DNA of 41,737 nucleotides from contig CAKPYB010000028.1 in the NCBI GenBank assembly GCA_934202525.1, positions 1-41,737 on the forward strand, given 5' to 3'. The position numbers and the translations under genes were made by a program. Source of the DNA: an uncultured Prevotella sp. (lineage in GTDB: Bacteria > Bacteroidota > Bacteroidia > Bacteroidales > Bacteroidaceae). Positions 1 to 9,105 of this stretch are shown piece by piece; the first letter of the stretch is position 1, and each line of letters opens with the position of its first letter. Under the pieces are notes generated by a model, which was given only the letters and a program-made list of their open reading frames with translations, did no database searches and had not been told where the DNA came from.

Positions 1-477
1 CGCATCGTGGGTCTCGGAGCGTTGAAGTACTTCATCCTCAAGGTAGATGCCCGCAAGAACATGCTCTTCAACCCAGAAGAGAGTATCGACTTCAACGGCA
101 ACACAGGTCCTTTCATCCAGTATACCTATGCCCGTATCCGCAGCATCATGCGCAAGGCAGCAGCCGAAGGCATCGAGATTCCTGCAGAGTTGGGTGCAGA
201 CGCTCCAATCAACGAGAAGGAGATTGACCTCATCCAGAAGATGAACGACTTTGCTGCAGCTGTAGCCGATGCAGGCAACAACTACAACCCTGGTGGTATC
301 GCTAACTACTGCTACGAGTTGACCAAGGAGTTCAACCAGTTCTATCACGACTACAGCATCCTGAATGCTGAAAGCGAGGCTGAGAAGATTACCCGTCTGG
401 TTCTTGCAGCCAACGTGGCTAAGATCCTAAAGAACGGTATGTCTCTGCTCGGCATCGAGGTTCCAGAAAGAATGTAA
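1..477 (+). CDS. argS: Arginyl-tRNA synthetase, C-terminal part (partial at 5' end)
   Basis: This is the C-terminal 158 codons of class I arginyl-tRNA synthetase, which charges tRNA-Arg with arginine in the cytoplasm. The frame is open from base 1, so the gene starts before the window; the GTG at 7 is an internal valine codon. The visible part covers the end of the catalytic domain, with the GNTGPFIQYTYARIRSI stretch typical of ArgS just before the anticodon-binding domain. The helical anticodon-binding DALR domain follows, with the family ending LGIEVPERM. Codons are mostly C- or G-ending, as in the other housekeeping genes here. A nested hairpin lies about 60 bp after the stop. The identification is firm from the conserved C-terminal pattern. 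Confidence 0.93.
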   Translation, partial: RIVGLGALKYFILKVDARKNMLFNPEESIDFNGNTGPFIQYTYARIRSIMRKAAAEGIEIPAELGADAPINEKEIDLIQKMNDFAAAVADAGNNYNPGGIANYCYELTKEFNQFYHDYSILNAESEAEKITRLVLAANVAKILKNGMSLLGIEVPERM

Positions 478-538
478 TATATACATAAGATATAATAACC
501 TACAATTTAAAAATAAAAGAATATTGACTATTTGACAT

Positions 539-582
539 AATGAGCATGGCCCTGGAGCTCGACTCCAAGGCGCATGCTCATT
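539..582 (+). terminator. Nested hairpin after argS, probable terminator
   Basis: Perfect 10-bp arms AATGAGCATG (539-548) and CATGCTCATT (573-582) enclose a second small stem TGGAG/CTCCA (553-557/563-567). The sequence after it (TTCAGTTTT) is only moderately T-rich, so termination is likely but not certain. It separates argS from the RNase H gene. Confidence 0.55.
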
Positions 583-630
583 TCAGTTTTAGCCAATCCT
601 TTTTGTTTTCCAACCCTAAAAAGAAACAAG

Positions 631-1104
631 ATGAATAAAATGCCCGTAAATCCTCCTACATGGAGAAACGATACAGTTTTGCCTCTGCCCAACGAGGTAG
701 TAGCTAACGCCTGGGCTGTGGATGCCGCCTGTTCCGGCAATCCCGGTCCGATGGAATACCAATGCATCGACCTTCAGACCGGCGCCCAGGTTTTCCACTA
801 TGGTCCTATCCACGGCACCAACAACATCGGCGAGTTTCTCGCCATCGTCCACGCCCTCGCCCTGATGCAGCAGAAAGGCATTACCGACAAGATAATTTAT
901 AGCGACAGCGTGAATGCCCAGCTCTGGGTAAGCAAGAAACAATGCAAGACCAAACTGGAGCGCACTCCCCAGACCGAACAGCTCTATCAGGTCATCGCCC
1001 GAGCCGAAAACTGGCTCCGCACCCACCCCATCACCATACCTATTATAAAATGGGAGACGAAGAAATGGGGCGAGATTCCTGCCGATTTCGGAAGAAAGGG
1101 ATAA
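631..1104 (+). CDS. Ribonuclease H (RNase HI-like)
   Basis: A 157-residue RNase H-fold protein expected to cleave the RNA strand of RNA-DNA hybrids. The four acidic positions of the family can be followed in order: Asp in AVDAACSGNPG, Glu in NNIGEFLAIVHAL, Asp in IIYSDSVNAQ and a final Asp in IPADFGRK near the C-terminus. The central NNxGEFLA motif and the YSDS strand are typical of the bacterial and viroplasmin-associated RNase H group. An in-frame ATG exists at 574, but it lies inside the hairpin that follows argS. The ATG at 631, 12 bp after an A-rich stretch, gives the usual family length and is preferred. The gene ends 112 bp before the ECF sigma gene and appears monocistronic. Confidence 0.85.
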   Translation: MNKMPVNPPTWRNDTVLPLPNEVVANAWAVDAACSGNPGPMEYQCIDLQTGAQVFHYGPIHGTNNIGEFLAIVHALALMQQKGITDKIIYSDSVNAQLWVSKKQCKTKLERTPQTEQLYQVIARAENWLRTHPITIPIIKWETKKWGEIPADFGRKG

Positions 1105-1149
1105 AAAGGACATTTTTATGTGCCTTTCCCGAAATAATACCCGTAAAAG

Positions 1150-1180
1150 CTTGCAATTTCAGATATTTTGTTTAATTTTG
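1150..1180 (+). promoter_or_regulatory. Bacteroidota-type promoter for the ECF sigma gene
   Basis: A -33 like CTTG (1150-1153) is followed after 19 bp by TAATTTTG (1173-1180), which fits the TAnnTTTG -7 consensus. It lies 36 bp before the sigma factor ATG. Confidence 0.65.
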
Positions 1181-1216
1181 CAGCTATTATCGTATTAAAC
1201 ATACATAATCGTAAGA

Positions 1217-1774
1217 ATGGAAATAGAAAAAGAAACAATATTATTAATGTCGAAAGGAGACAAGAAAGCATACGAAACGATGTTCCGCAGGTTCTATCCT
1301 AAGGTACACCGTTTTGTAGCCATGCTCTTGAAAAACGAAGATGATGCTGATGACGTCAGCCAGCTCATCTTCTTAAAGGTATGGAACAAACGCGAGAAGT
1401 TTGCCGATATCCAAGACTTCGATTCCTACCTCTTTATTTTGGCAAAATATACTGTCATCAACTATATTTCCTCCAAGCATATCATCCCAATAGATATAGA
1501 CAGTCTGCCAGACAGATACGCCAACGAATCTTCGCCACATGACGATGTGGTGGCAAAGGATACCCAGCTGCTCATCGACATGGTGGTAGAAAGCATGCCG
1601 CAACAACGCCAGATGATTTATCGCATGAGCCGCGAGCAGCATCTCAAGAACGAAGAGATAGCCCAGCGCCTGGGTATTCAGAAGAAAACGGTAGAAAATC
1701 ATCTTAACCTAGCTCTTAAAGAAATTAAAAAAGCCTTATATTTGATGATTTTGTTACCTTGGCATTGGGTGTAA
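1217..1774 (+). CDS. ECF-type RNA polymerase sigma factor (FecI-like)
   Basis: A 185-residue sigma-70 family protein of the extracytoplasmic-function group, which directs RNA polymerase to a small set of promoters. Region 2 lies at about residues 20-90 (YPKVHRFVAMLLKNEDDADD, then LFLKVWNKREKF-type helices). Region 4 lies at about 120-175, with MSREQHLKNEEIAQRLGIQ and KTVENHLNLALKEIKKAL as the helix-turn-helix. The hydrophobic C-terminal end is usual for Bacteroidota FecI-like factors. The next gene is a FecR-type anti-sigma factor starting 42 bp after the stop, so the two form a sensor pair. The likely target is the STN-containing SusC operon beginning at 3837. This target is inferred from domain logic and nearness; the HAD gene lies between them. 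Confidence 0.93.
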   Translation: MEIEKETILLMSKGDKKAYETMFRRFYPKVHRFVAMLLKNEDDADDVSQLIFLKVWNKREKFADIQDFDSYLFILAKYTVINYISSKHIIPIDIDSLPDRYANESSPHDDVVAKDTQLLIDMVVESMPQQRQMIYRMSREQHLKNEEIAQRLGIQKKTVENHLNLALKEIKKALYLMILLPWHWV

Positions 1775-1815
1775 CACCATTGAAACATGTCTTAAAAATA
1801 AATGAAGTTTTTATT

Positions 1816-2826
1816 ATGGCAACAAAGATAAGGGATATCATAGATTATTATAGCGGGCACAATGTGCCGGATGAAATAAAAGAAAGGGTATTAGATAGAA
1901 TTTCCAATACACAAGACGATAAAGAGGCGAACGAAGCATTTAGAGAATTATGGGACAAGGCTGATTCAGCCTATATGGAAGAAGAAGAAATTTCTGCTGC
2001 ATACAACCGCCTCTTCGAAACAGAAGAAACAAGAGAAATAGAAAAGAAAAAATCGCTTCGAATCTTCAACTTTGCCAAACTGGCTGCCGTCTTCGTACCG
2101 CTGCTGATGCTGATTGTATTCGGCAAGCTCTACGTCCAGATGAACAACCAGCTCAAGGATGCCAAACTGGCAACCATGCTCCAGGAGCATACCATCAACG
2201 AAGAGAGCAAAGTCATCGCCTTGGCAGACGGAACGAAAGTAAGACTCAGTCAGAGTTCCGTACTCCTCTATCCTTCCTCTTTCAAGGGAGCAGAAGAACG
2301 TAAGGTTTTCCTGTCGGGAGAGGCATTCTTCGACATCAGGCATGATGATGCCCAGCCGTTCCACGTCAGCACTCCTCATTTCGAGATTACCGACTTGGGC
2401 ACCTCTTTTACGGTTTCATCTTATTCAAATACAGATGAAGTATCTGCCACGCTCAAAACCGGCAAGATAGAACTCCGCATCATAGGTCAGGAAGACAAGG
2501 TTTACAGCATGAAACCTAACGACCAGTTAGTATATAATGTAAAGACCAAGGCAGTAAACCTCCGCAAGGTTTCGGCAGAAGAAGATGGTACAAGCTGGCG
2601 CAACAAGGAAATTGACCTGAACGATGTAACGCTGGCAGAAGCAGGTAAGATTCTGGGTAATGCATACGGAGTGAAATTCACCTTCCGTTCAAAGAATCAC
2701 CAGAACACGAAGATTACAGTTCATTTCAACCGTGGCGAAAACCTCAAGGGAGCCATGAATATCCTGAAGAACCTGGTTCCAGGTCTGGAATATGAAGTGA
2801 AGAAAGATGAAGTAATCATCAGGTAG
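1816..2826 (+). CDS. FecR-family anti-sigma factor, inner-membrane
   Basis: A 336-residue FecR-like regulator that holds the ECF sigma factor inactive until an outer-membrane transducer signals. The cytoplasmic N-terminal part is about residues 1-85 and charged. One membrane segment lies at about 88-106 (LAAVFVPLLMLIVFGKLYV). The periplasmic FecR domain follows at about 125-220, with the pattern ALADGTKVRLSQSSVLLYP and GEAFFDI. A C-terminal DUF4974-like domain occupies about 265-336 and probably contacts the STN domain of its SusC partner. The ATG at 1816 is chosen because an upstream in-frame ATG at 1759 lies inside the sigma gene and adds residues not seen in the family. A good hairpin terminator follows at 2851. 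Confidence 0.92.
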   Translation: MATKIRDIIDYYSGHNVPDEIKERVLDRISNTQDDKEANEAFRELWDKADSAYMEEEEISAAYNRLFETEETREIEKKKSLRIFNFAKLAAVFVPLLMLIVFGKLYVQMNNQLKDAKLATMLQEHTINEESKVIALADGTKVRLSQSSVLLYPSSFKGAEERKVFLSGEAFFDIRHDDAQPFHVSTPHFEITDLGTSFTVSSYSNTDEVSATLKTGKIELRIIGQEDKVYSMKPNDQLVYNVKTKAVNLRKVSAEEDGTSWRNKEIDLNDVTLAEAGKILGNAYGVKFTFRSKNHQNTKITVHFNRGENLKGAMNILKNLVPGLEYEVKKDEVIIR

Positions 2827-2850
2827 GCATATATTATAATAGGTAAAGAA

Positions 2851-2886
2851 AAGGCGCATTATGTAAAAATGATGCGTCTTTTTTCA
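2851..2886 (+). terminator. Rho-independent terminator after fecR
   Basis: The arms 2851-2862 and 2869-2880 pair over 12 bp with two G-T wobbles, the loop is six bases, and the stem is followed by TTTTTTC. It separates the sigma/anti-sigma pair from the HAD gene. Confidence 0.8.
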
Positions 2887-2946
2887 TAAAAGAGTATCTC
2901 TGCGGGGGATATGGAAACAGAAATAATAACATAAACTGGAAATATC

Positions 2947-3558
2947 ATGATAAAGAATTTGATTTTTGATTTTGGAAAAGTACTCGTAGATTACGAATAC
3001 TTTGAAACGCTTGACCAGATATTCCAAACCCACGAACAGGCTGAAGAATTCTATCATCTCCTGATAGACGGCAAGTGGAATGAGAATATGGATCGCGGAG
3101 ATTCTTTCGAAGAAACCTTCTGCAAGATGCAGCAGATTATGCCGCAATACAAGGAAGAAATAGCAACCGTAGCCCAGCGCTTTAACGAATTTGTAAGGGG
3201 CGAGAAGGAAGGAATGCGCACTTTGCTGACCCAGTTGAAGGCAGAGGGCTACCACCTTTACGGACTTTCCAACTGGTGCACCAAGGTTCACGAGACGATG
3301 GCCCAATATCCCATCTTCCAACTTCTGGAAGGACAGGTGATTTCTTCAGAAGAGAAAATCATCAAACCCGACAGGGCGATTTACGAAAGAATCTGCCAGA
3401 AATACAATCTGAAACCAGAAGAATGCCTTTTTGCTGACGACAGAATGGAGAACGTAGAAGCCGCCCAGCGTTTCGGAATGCAGGCCATCTGCTTTGAGGA
3501 TGCTGCGCAGTACGAGCGGGAATTGAGAAAAAATCTGTCTGAGGAAAGAACGAAATAA
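2947..3558 (+). CDS. HAD-superfamily phosphatase, YihX-like (HAD-IA)
   Basis: A 203-residue cytoplasmic haloacid dehalogenase-fold phosphatase. Motif I is FDFGKVLVD, with Asp8 as nucleophile and Gly10 where many HADs have the second Asp. This Dx(G)xVL form is also seen in YihX-type sugar-phosphate phosphatases. Motif II is YGLSNW, motif III the Lys in IIKPDRAIYE, and motif IV LFADDRMENVEAA. No signal peptide is present. It sits alone between two terminators, between the ECF/FecR pair and the SusC operon. A role on a phosphorylated product of the neighbouring glycerophosphodiester pathway is possible but unproven; substrate cannot be read from the sequence. Confidence 0.88.
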   Translation: MIKNLIFDFGKVLVDYEYFETLDQIFQTHEQAEEFYHLLIDGKWNENMDRGDSFEETFCKMQQIMPQYKEEIATVAQRFNEFVRGEKEGMRTLLTQLKAEGYHLYGLSNWCTKVHETMAQYPIFQLLEGQVISSEEKIIKPDRAIYERICQKYNLKPEECLFADDRMENVEAAQRFGMQAICFEDAAQYERELRKNLSEERTK

Positions 3559-3624
3559 GTTCTGATTATCAAAAGCATTACTGCTATTTCCATACCCAAA
3601 GCATTACTTTTTAAAAAAAATCAA

Positions 3625-3662
3625 GGCTCTAAATTAGCAGCAAGAAATGCTAATTTAGAGCC
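3625..3662. terminator. Strong 15-bp hairpin, probable bidirectional terminator
   Basis: Perfect arms GGCTCTAAATTAGCA (3625-3639) and its complement (3648-3662) enclose an 8-base loop. The stem is preceded by eight A's (3613-3620) and followed by TTCATATT, so the better T tract is for the - strand. It separates the HAD gene from the SusC operon. Confidence 0.7.
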
Positions 3663-3706
3663 TTCATATTATGTATTTATAATTTCCAAAAGAAGAATTT
3701 TATAGG

Positions 3707-3720
3707 GTGTTTGCGAACAC
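3707..3720. promoter_or_regulatory. Dyad GTGTTTGCGAACAC upstream of susC, possible operator
   Basis: A 14-bp near-perfect palindrome (only the T-G pair at the third position from the centre is a mismatch) lies 117 bp before the SusC start, in an otherwise AT-rich leader. No clear TAnnTTTG promoter was found between it and the gene, which would fit use of the ECF sigma factor instead of the housekeeping one. Function is inferred only from position and symmetry. Confidence 0.3.
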
Positions 3721-3836
3721 AAGATATTTTTTTCAGAAAAACTTCATTTTAACAGTTTTGTAATTGGCTGTAACTCTCTTTCCCGTTGTCTTCAAGACGT
3801 AACAAGAAAATTATTAATAACTTAAAAAGATAAAGT

Positions 3837-6800
3837 ATGAATCTTAAACGAATCTCTGCGTCATGCTTCTGTTTGCTCCTGGCAGGCCAGATGACCCTTT
3901 CGGCTCAGAACGTCAGCTTCAGCTCAAACAAGGTAACGCTTAAGTCAGCTTTTGAGAAGATTGAAAAGGAATCTAAGTACAAGATTGCCTACAACTCCTC
4001 ACAGTTGGATGCTAACCGTTCGGTTACATTAACCAAGAAAAGTGATGATGTCTTTGGTATGTTGAACCAATTGCTCAAAGGTACTAATTTTACCTATGAG
4101 ATGGAAGGCAACTACATCGTCATCAAGCCTCAGCAAAAAGCTAAATCTCAGGCTCATGGCAAGAAAATCAAGGTACGTGGTGTAGTGAAAGACGAAACTG
4201 GCGAGCCAGTTATCGGCGCTACCGTCATGGAGAAGGGTACTACCAACAATGGTGTTGTAACCGATATTGATGGCAACTATACCATCGAGATTCCTGCCGA
4301 TGGTATGTTGGCAGTATCATACATTGGCTGCAAGGACCAGGACATCAAGGTAAATGGTCGCGAAGTAATCAATGTTAACCTGGCAGATGATAATAAGGTA
4401 TTGAGCGAAGTTGTAGTTGTTGGTTATGGTACTCAGAAGAAAGCTAATTTAACTGGTGCTGTGTCAATGATTACTGCAGATGACATAAACAATCGCCCAG
4501 TATCAAATGCAGCTGGCGCATTACAAGGTGCAGATCCTTCTGTAAACTTGACTTTTAATTCAGGAAGTTTGGATTCTGGTTATAGCATTGACATTCGTGG
4601 TGTCGCTTCCATTAATGGAGGTAGTCCATTGGTGTTGGCTGATGGCATGGAGGTCAACTTGAGCCAGATAAATCCTAATGACATTGAATCTATCTCAGTT
4701 TTGAAAGATGCTTCTGCTTCTGCAATTTATGGTGCCAAAGCCTCTTCTGGTGTTATTTTGATTACTACAAAGAGTGGAAAAGACTCAGAAGGTAAAGCTT
4801 CCATATCATATAATGGTCGCGTAGGTTGGAAACAGAATACAACATCAACAGATTTCATTCATACAGGTTATGACCATGTAAATCTTGTCAACCAATTCTA
4901 TGAGGCTTACCAAGGCAAATTGATGGCAAATTATACTGACAAAGATTTGCAGATGCTTTATGATAGACGTAATGACAAGACCGAAAATCCAGATAGACCA
5001 TGGACTGTAGTTGGCGATGACGGAAAGTATTATTATTATGGCAACTTTGACTGGTATGATTATTTCTATCGTAAAACAAGACCAGAGCAGGAGCATAATG
5101 TTTCTGTGACAGGTGGTAATGATAAGGTTAATTATTTTGCAAGCGGCCGTTTCTTTACACAGGATGGTATCTTTAATATCTACAAAGATAATTATCAGAA
5201 TGTATCCTTTAGAGGAAAACTGAATGCCAAGTTGTCTAAACATTTGACGTATTCTGTTAATTTCAATTATAACAAAACGGCCTACAAATATGCTGGTTTC
5301 TATAATGAGCAGCAGACTATTTCTAGTTTGCAGTCAAACATTTTGTCTTCTTTCGTACCAAGAAATCCTGATGGCTCTGTTGTACAGTATACAAACCAAT
5401 TGACCTCCAATTCACCTTTGGGCTCTGGCCATGCAGGTTTCCTGACAGCAAACGAGGCGCGCAACTCTCGTGAAAACAAGTACTGGATTGTTGCAAATCA
5501 ACTTGATTATAAAGTATTTGACGATTTGGTCTTGACGGCTTCATACGCTTATAAAAACAGAAATTACATTTATAAGAGAAGAAGCATGCCTTTTGAGTAT
5601 TCACGCGCAGAGGGAGCAACTTCAACATTTACTTCTGGTACTATAACAGATTACTATCAGGAAGGGCACATGCAGATAGACGACAACAACCTGAATGTAT
5701 ATGGTACCTATACTCATATATGGGACAAAAAGCATAACTTTAAGGTTGTAGCAGGTGGTCAATATGAGGATTATAGAACAACAGATTTATCTGTAAAAAA
5801 GAATGATCTTCTTTCTAAAGATTTATCTTCTTTCACCGTCGCACAAGGTGAAACTACTGTTGGACATGACATATCTGCATATAGAACCTTAGGCTATTTT
5901 GCCAGAGTCAATTATGACTATGAAGGTAAATATTTGGCTGAGATTAGCGGCCGATGGGATGGAACTTCTAAGTTTGCGTCAAAAGACCGCTGGGGATTTT
6001 TCCCTTCTGCTTCAATTGGTTGGCGAATGAGTTCTGAGAAATTCTGGAATAAGTTATTGCCTGTAGTAAATAATGCTAAGTTCCGTTTCTCTGTAGGTAG
6101 TCTTGGAAACCAGCAAGTAAACAACTATGCTTATTTTGACCAGATTTATACAGACAACAAGATGTCTTATACATTTGACGGTTTGAACAAGGCATATTAT
6201 GCAAGTGTGTCTTCTCCGTTATCTTCATCTTTAACTTGGGAGACAGTTTCTACCTACAACTGGGGTTTGGATTTGGGTTTCTTGGATAGTAAATTAACTT
6301 TGACAGCGGATATTTACATCCGTGACACCAAAGACATGCTAACCCATTCTATAACATTACCATCTGTATTTGGAGCAACTACTCCAAAAGAAAACTGTGC
6401 AGATTTGAGAACAAATGGATGGGAATTGTATATTGGATGGCAAGATAAATTTAATTTAGCAGGCAAGCCATTCCATTATAATGTATCAGCGACAATCGGA
6501 GATTACAAGTCAAAGATTACCAAATTTAACAATCCTGATAAGTTGATTTCTGATTATTATGAAGGAATGACTTTAGGTGAGATTTGGGGCTATAAGGTAG
6601 CAGGTCTTTTTGCAACGGATGAAGAAGCAGCAGCTTATCAGGCAAAGATTAACGATAAGGCTGTTAACGGTCGTGTATACAGCTCTAAGAAAGATAACCA
6701 TTTGATGGCAGGTGATGTAAAATTCATGGATTTGGATGGTGATAATGTTATTTCTGAAGGCTCTGGTACAGTTGCAGACCCAGGAGACAAGAGAATTATT

Positions 6801-7331
6801 GGTAATAGCTTACCACGCTATTCTTATTCTTTCCGTTTGGGAGCAGATTGGAACGGAATTGATTTTAATGCATTCTTCCAAGGTGTAGGTAAACGCAATT
6901 GGTATCCTACAACCTATGCATATGATTTCTGGGGACCATATTCTTTCCCTTCACTGTCATTCATCCACAAGGATTTCACGGATAATGTTTGGAGCGAAGA
7001 TAACCAGGGAGCTTATTTCCCACGTCCTCGAGGATATGCGTCTTATAGTGGAGGCGCATTGGGTGTTGTTAATGATAGATATTTACAGAATGCTGCTTAT
7101 TTGCGCTTGAAGAATTTGACTGTAGGTTATACAATTCCTATTAGCAAGAAAATTATCAATTCTTTGAGAGTATATTTTACAGCAGAGAACTTATTCTATT
7201 GGTCTCCATTGAAGAAGTACTGCAAGACGGTTGATCCAGAAATGATTTATGCTTCATCATATAATTCTGGTTCGGGAGTTGGTTATAGTTATTCTAAATC
7301 ATTCTCTTTTGGTCTTGATATAAAATTCTAA
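3837..7331 (+). CDS. SusC-like TonB-dependent transducer with N-terminal STN domain
   Basis: A 1164-residue outer-membrane TonB-dependent transporter. A signal peptide ends near residue 23 (MTLSAQ). The STN (secretin/TonB short N-terminal) domain lies at about 24-97 (KVTLKSAFEKIEKESKYKIAY, ending GNYIVIKP), which marks transducers that signal to a FecR protein. A carboxypeptidase-regulatory-like domain is at about 112-185, then the SusC-type segment EVVVVGYGTQKK, the plug to about residue 315 and the beta-barrel. The protein ends SFGLDIKF, a normal barrel terminus. SusD follows after 19 bp. Together with the FecI/FecR pair upstream this is a complete trans-envelope signalling set. The genes downstream suggest that the ligand is a glycerophosphodiester and not a glycan; that is inference. 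From about the plug onwards the codons become noticeably more A/T-ending than in the first 600 bp. Confidence 0.94.
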   Translation: MNLKRISASCFCLLLAGQMTLSAQNVSFSSNKVTLKSAFEKIEKESKYKIAYNSSQLDANRSVTLTKKSDDVFGMLNQLLKGTNFTYEMEGNYIVIKPQQKAKSQAHGKKIKVRGVVKDETGEPVIGATVMEKGTTNNGVVTDIDGNYTIEIPADGMLAVSYIGCKDQDIKVNGREVINVNLADDNKVLSEVVVVGYGTQKKANLTGAVSMITADDINNRPVSNAAGALQGADPSVNLTFNSGSLDSGYSIDIRGVASINGGSPLVLADGMEVNLSQINPNDIESISVLKDASASAIYGAKASSGVILITTKSGKDSEGKASISYNGRVGWKQNTTSTDFIHTGYDHVNLVNQFYEAYQGKLMANYTDKDLQMLYDRRNDKTENPDRPWTVVGDDGKYYYYGNFDWYDYFYRKTRPEQEHNVSVTGGNDKVNYFASGRFFTQDGIFNIYKDNYQNVSFRGKLNAKLSKHLTYSVNFNYNKTAYKYAGFYNEQQTISSLQSNILSSFVPRNPDGSVVQYTNQLTSNSPLGSGHAGFLTANEARNSRENKYWIVANQLDYKVFDDLVLTASYAYKNRNYIYKRRSMPFEYSRAEGATSTFTSGTITDYYQEGHMQIDDNNLNVYGTYTHIWDKKHNFKVVAGGQYEDYRTTDLSVKKNDLLSKDLSSFTVAQGETTVGHDISAYRTLGYFARVNYDYEGKYLAEISGRWDGTSKFASKDRWGFFPSASIGWRMSSEKFWNKLLPVVNNAKFRFSVGSLGNQQVNNYAYFDQIYTDNKMSYTFDGLNKAYYASVSSPLSSSLTWETVSTYNWGLDLGFLDSKLTLTADIYIRDTKDMLTHSITLPSVFGATTPKENCADLRTNGWELYIGWQDKFNLAGKPFHYNVSATIGDYKSKITKFNNPDKLISDYYEGMTLGEIWGYKVAGLFATDEEAAAYQAKINDKAVNGRVYSSKKDNHLMAGDVKFMDLDGDNVISEGSGTVADPGDKRIIGNSLPRYSYSFRLGADWNGIDFNAFFQGVGKRNWYPTTYAYDFWGPYSFPSLSFIHKDFTDNVWSEDNQGAYFPRPRGYASYSGGALGVVNDRYLQNAAYLRLKNLTVGYTIPISKKIINSLRVYFTAENLFYWSPLKKYCKTVDPEMIYASSYNSGSGVGYSYSKSFSFGLDIKF

Positions 7332-7350
7332 ATATAAAAAGGTAATAGCA

Positions 7351-9084
7351 ATGAAAAAGTTAATAAATATATTGGGGGCTGCTTTACTCATTACAAGCTT
7401 AACATCTTGTGATAGTTTGTTGGATATGTCCCCTGAAGACACAATGAGTCCTGAGACCTATTTTAGTTCTACACGAGAATTGAAATTATGGACAGATGGA
7501 TTTTATAGCCAGTTGGAAGGTGCAGATGACGTGATTGGCATCAATGCGGATGACAATATTGATACCGAGTTAGGTGCTACTTTGCTTGGGCAACGTTCTG
7601 CTGCTGATGAAAATGGTTGGAACTGGACACAACTTCGTTCTATAAACTATTATTTACAGCATTCAGATAGATGCAAAGACGAAGTTGGTCGTAAGGAAAA
7701 TGATGGAGTTGCTTACTTTATGAGAGCATACTTCTATTATGTTAAAGTCAGAAGATATGGAGATGTACCTTGGTATGACCAAGTCTTGAATTCTGACCAA
7801 GATGAGCTTTTGGCTAAAGCACGTGATGATCGTGAAGTTATTATGGATCATGTCATGGAGGACCTTGACAAGGCAATAAACATGCTTCCGTCAACCAAGA
7901 GTGTCTATTACGTAACGAAATGGACAGCATTAGCCCTTAAGACTCGTGCAGCTCTGTATGAGGGAACTTATCGTAAATATCGTAATATGCCTAATGCAGA
8001 AAAGTATTTGAACCAAGTAGTTGATGCTGGTGAAAACTTTATCAAGAATAGTGGTTACAAACTTTATACAACAGGTGATACTCCTTATCGCTCCTTATTT
8101 AATAGTTTGGATGCTTGTTCTGATGAAGTCATCTTGGCAAGAAGATATAGTTCTGATGCAAATGTAATGCATGGTGTTCCTTTTGCTATCAAGAATTCTC
8201 GCCAAGGTTTTACCAAGCGATTCATGAATCACTATTTAATGGCAGATGGCTCTCGCTATACAGACAAACAAGGCTGGGAAACAGATGACTTTGTAGCAGA
8301 AACTAGCAATCGTGACCCTCGTATGGCTCAAACAGTTTTATGCCCAGGTTACATTCAGAAAGGCGCAACAAAAGTGACTGCAAACAACTTAAATGCTCTA
8401 ACAGGGTATCAACCGATTAAGTATATTGCAGAGTCTAAATATGATGGCGCAAATAAGGCATTTACAGATTGGTCTCTGTTTAGGACAGCCGAAGTGTATT
8501 TGAACTATGCTGAAGCTAAGGCAGAGTTAGGTACATTAACACAAAATGACTTGGATGTTTCTATCAATAAAATTCGTGACAGAGCAAGAATGCCACATCT
8601 CAACATGAGTGCGGCTAATGCCAATCCAGACCCATTGATGTTGAAATATTATCCTAATGTGACAAGAAGTGCCAATACTGGTGTAATCCTGGAGATTCGT
8701 CGTGAACGTACTATTGAAATGCCTTTGGAGGGCTTCCGCCTGTGGGATATATTCCGCTGGAAAGAAGGTCAGCAGTTGACAAAACCTTTCTATGGTTGTT
8801 ATTTCCCATCAGAAGGACAATACGACATGGATAATGATGGAAAGAAAGATCTGTTATTATACACAACTGATAAGGGTACCTTTAAGGGTACTGCTAAGAA
8901 AATTGGCAAGGACTTGGAGCTATCTAATGGTACTTCCGGATACATCTATCCATTTAGCCAGATTACTATAACTTGGGATGAGAATAGAGATTATCTTTGG
9001 CCAATTCCAGCAAGTGAAAGAGTCTTAACTGGTGGTAAGTTGACACAGAATCCTGGTTGGACAGATAGTACAAATTTTGATTAA
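7351..9084 (+). CDS. SusD/RagB-family surface lipoprotein
   Basis: A 577-residue SusD-like lipoprotein that caps its SusC partner and captures substrate at the cell surface. The signal peptide ends in a lipobox, SLTSC, giving lipidated Cys20. The N-terminal part has the family pattern SLLDMSPEDTMSPETYF. The TPR-like helical core includes AYFYYVKVRRYGDVPWYDQ and, near the C-terminus, LEIRRERTIEMPLEGFRLWDIFRWKEG and YLWPIPASE, all typical of SusD. It is translated 19 bp after SusC and precedes the first phosphodiesterase by 66 bp, with a hairpin in the gap. Its predicted partner and downstream enzymes suggest a phosphodiester ligand, which is unusual for this family. Confidence 0.95.
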   Translation: MKKLINILGAALLITSLTSCDSLLDMSPEDTMSPETYFSSTRELKLWTDGFYSQLEGADDVIGINADDNIDTELGATLLGQRSAADENGWNWTQLRSINYYLQHSDRCKDEVGRKENDGVAYFMRAYFYYVKVRRYGDVPWYDQVLNSDQDELLAKARDDREVIMDHVMEDLDKAINMLPSTKSVYYVTKWTALALKTRAALYEGTYRKYRNMPNAEKYLNQVVDAGENFIKNSGYKLYTTGDTPYRSLFNSLDACSDEVILARRYSSDANVMHGVPFAIKNSRQGFTKRFMNHYLMADGSRYTDKQGWETDDFVAETSNRDPRMAQTVLCPGYIQKGATKVTANNLNALTGYQPIKYIAESKYDGANKAFTDWSLFRTAEVYLNYAEAKAELGTLTQNDLDVSINKIRDRARMPHLNMSAANANPDPLMLKYYPNVTRSANTGVILEIRRERTIEMPLEGFRLWDIFRWKEGQQLTKPFYGCYFPSEGQYDMDNDGKKDLLLYTTDKGTFKGTAKKIGKDLELSNGTSGYIYPFSQITITWDENRDYLWPIPASERVLTGGKLTQNPGWTDSTNFD

Positions 9085-9105
9085 GTATATATAATATAAG
9101 GTATA

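Noticed and set aside
574..630. N-terminal extension of the RNase H gene to the ATG at 574
   Set aside because: The extra 19 codons overlap the hairpin after argS and do not resemble a conserved domain.
3770..3790. GTAAC and GTC boxes before susC as an ECF promoter
   Set aside because: The spacing (13 bp) is shorter than usual for ECF promoters and the boxes are short, so chance occurrence cannot be excluded.
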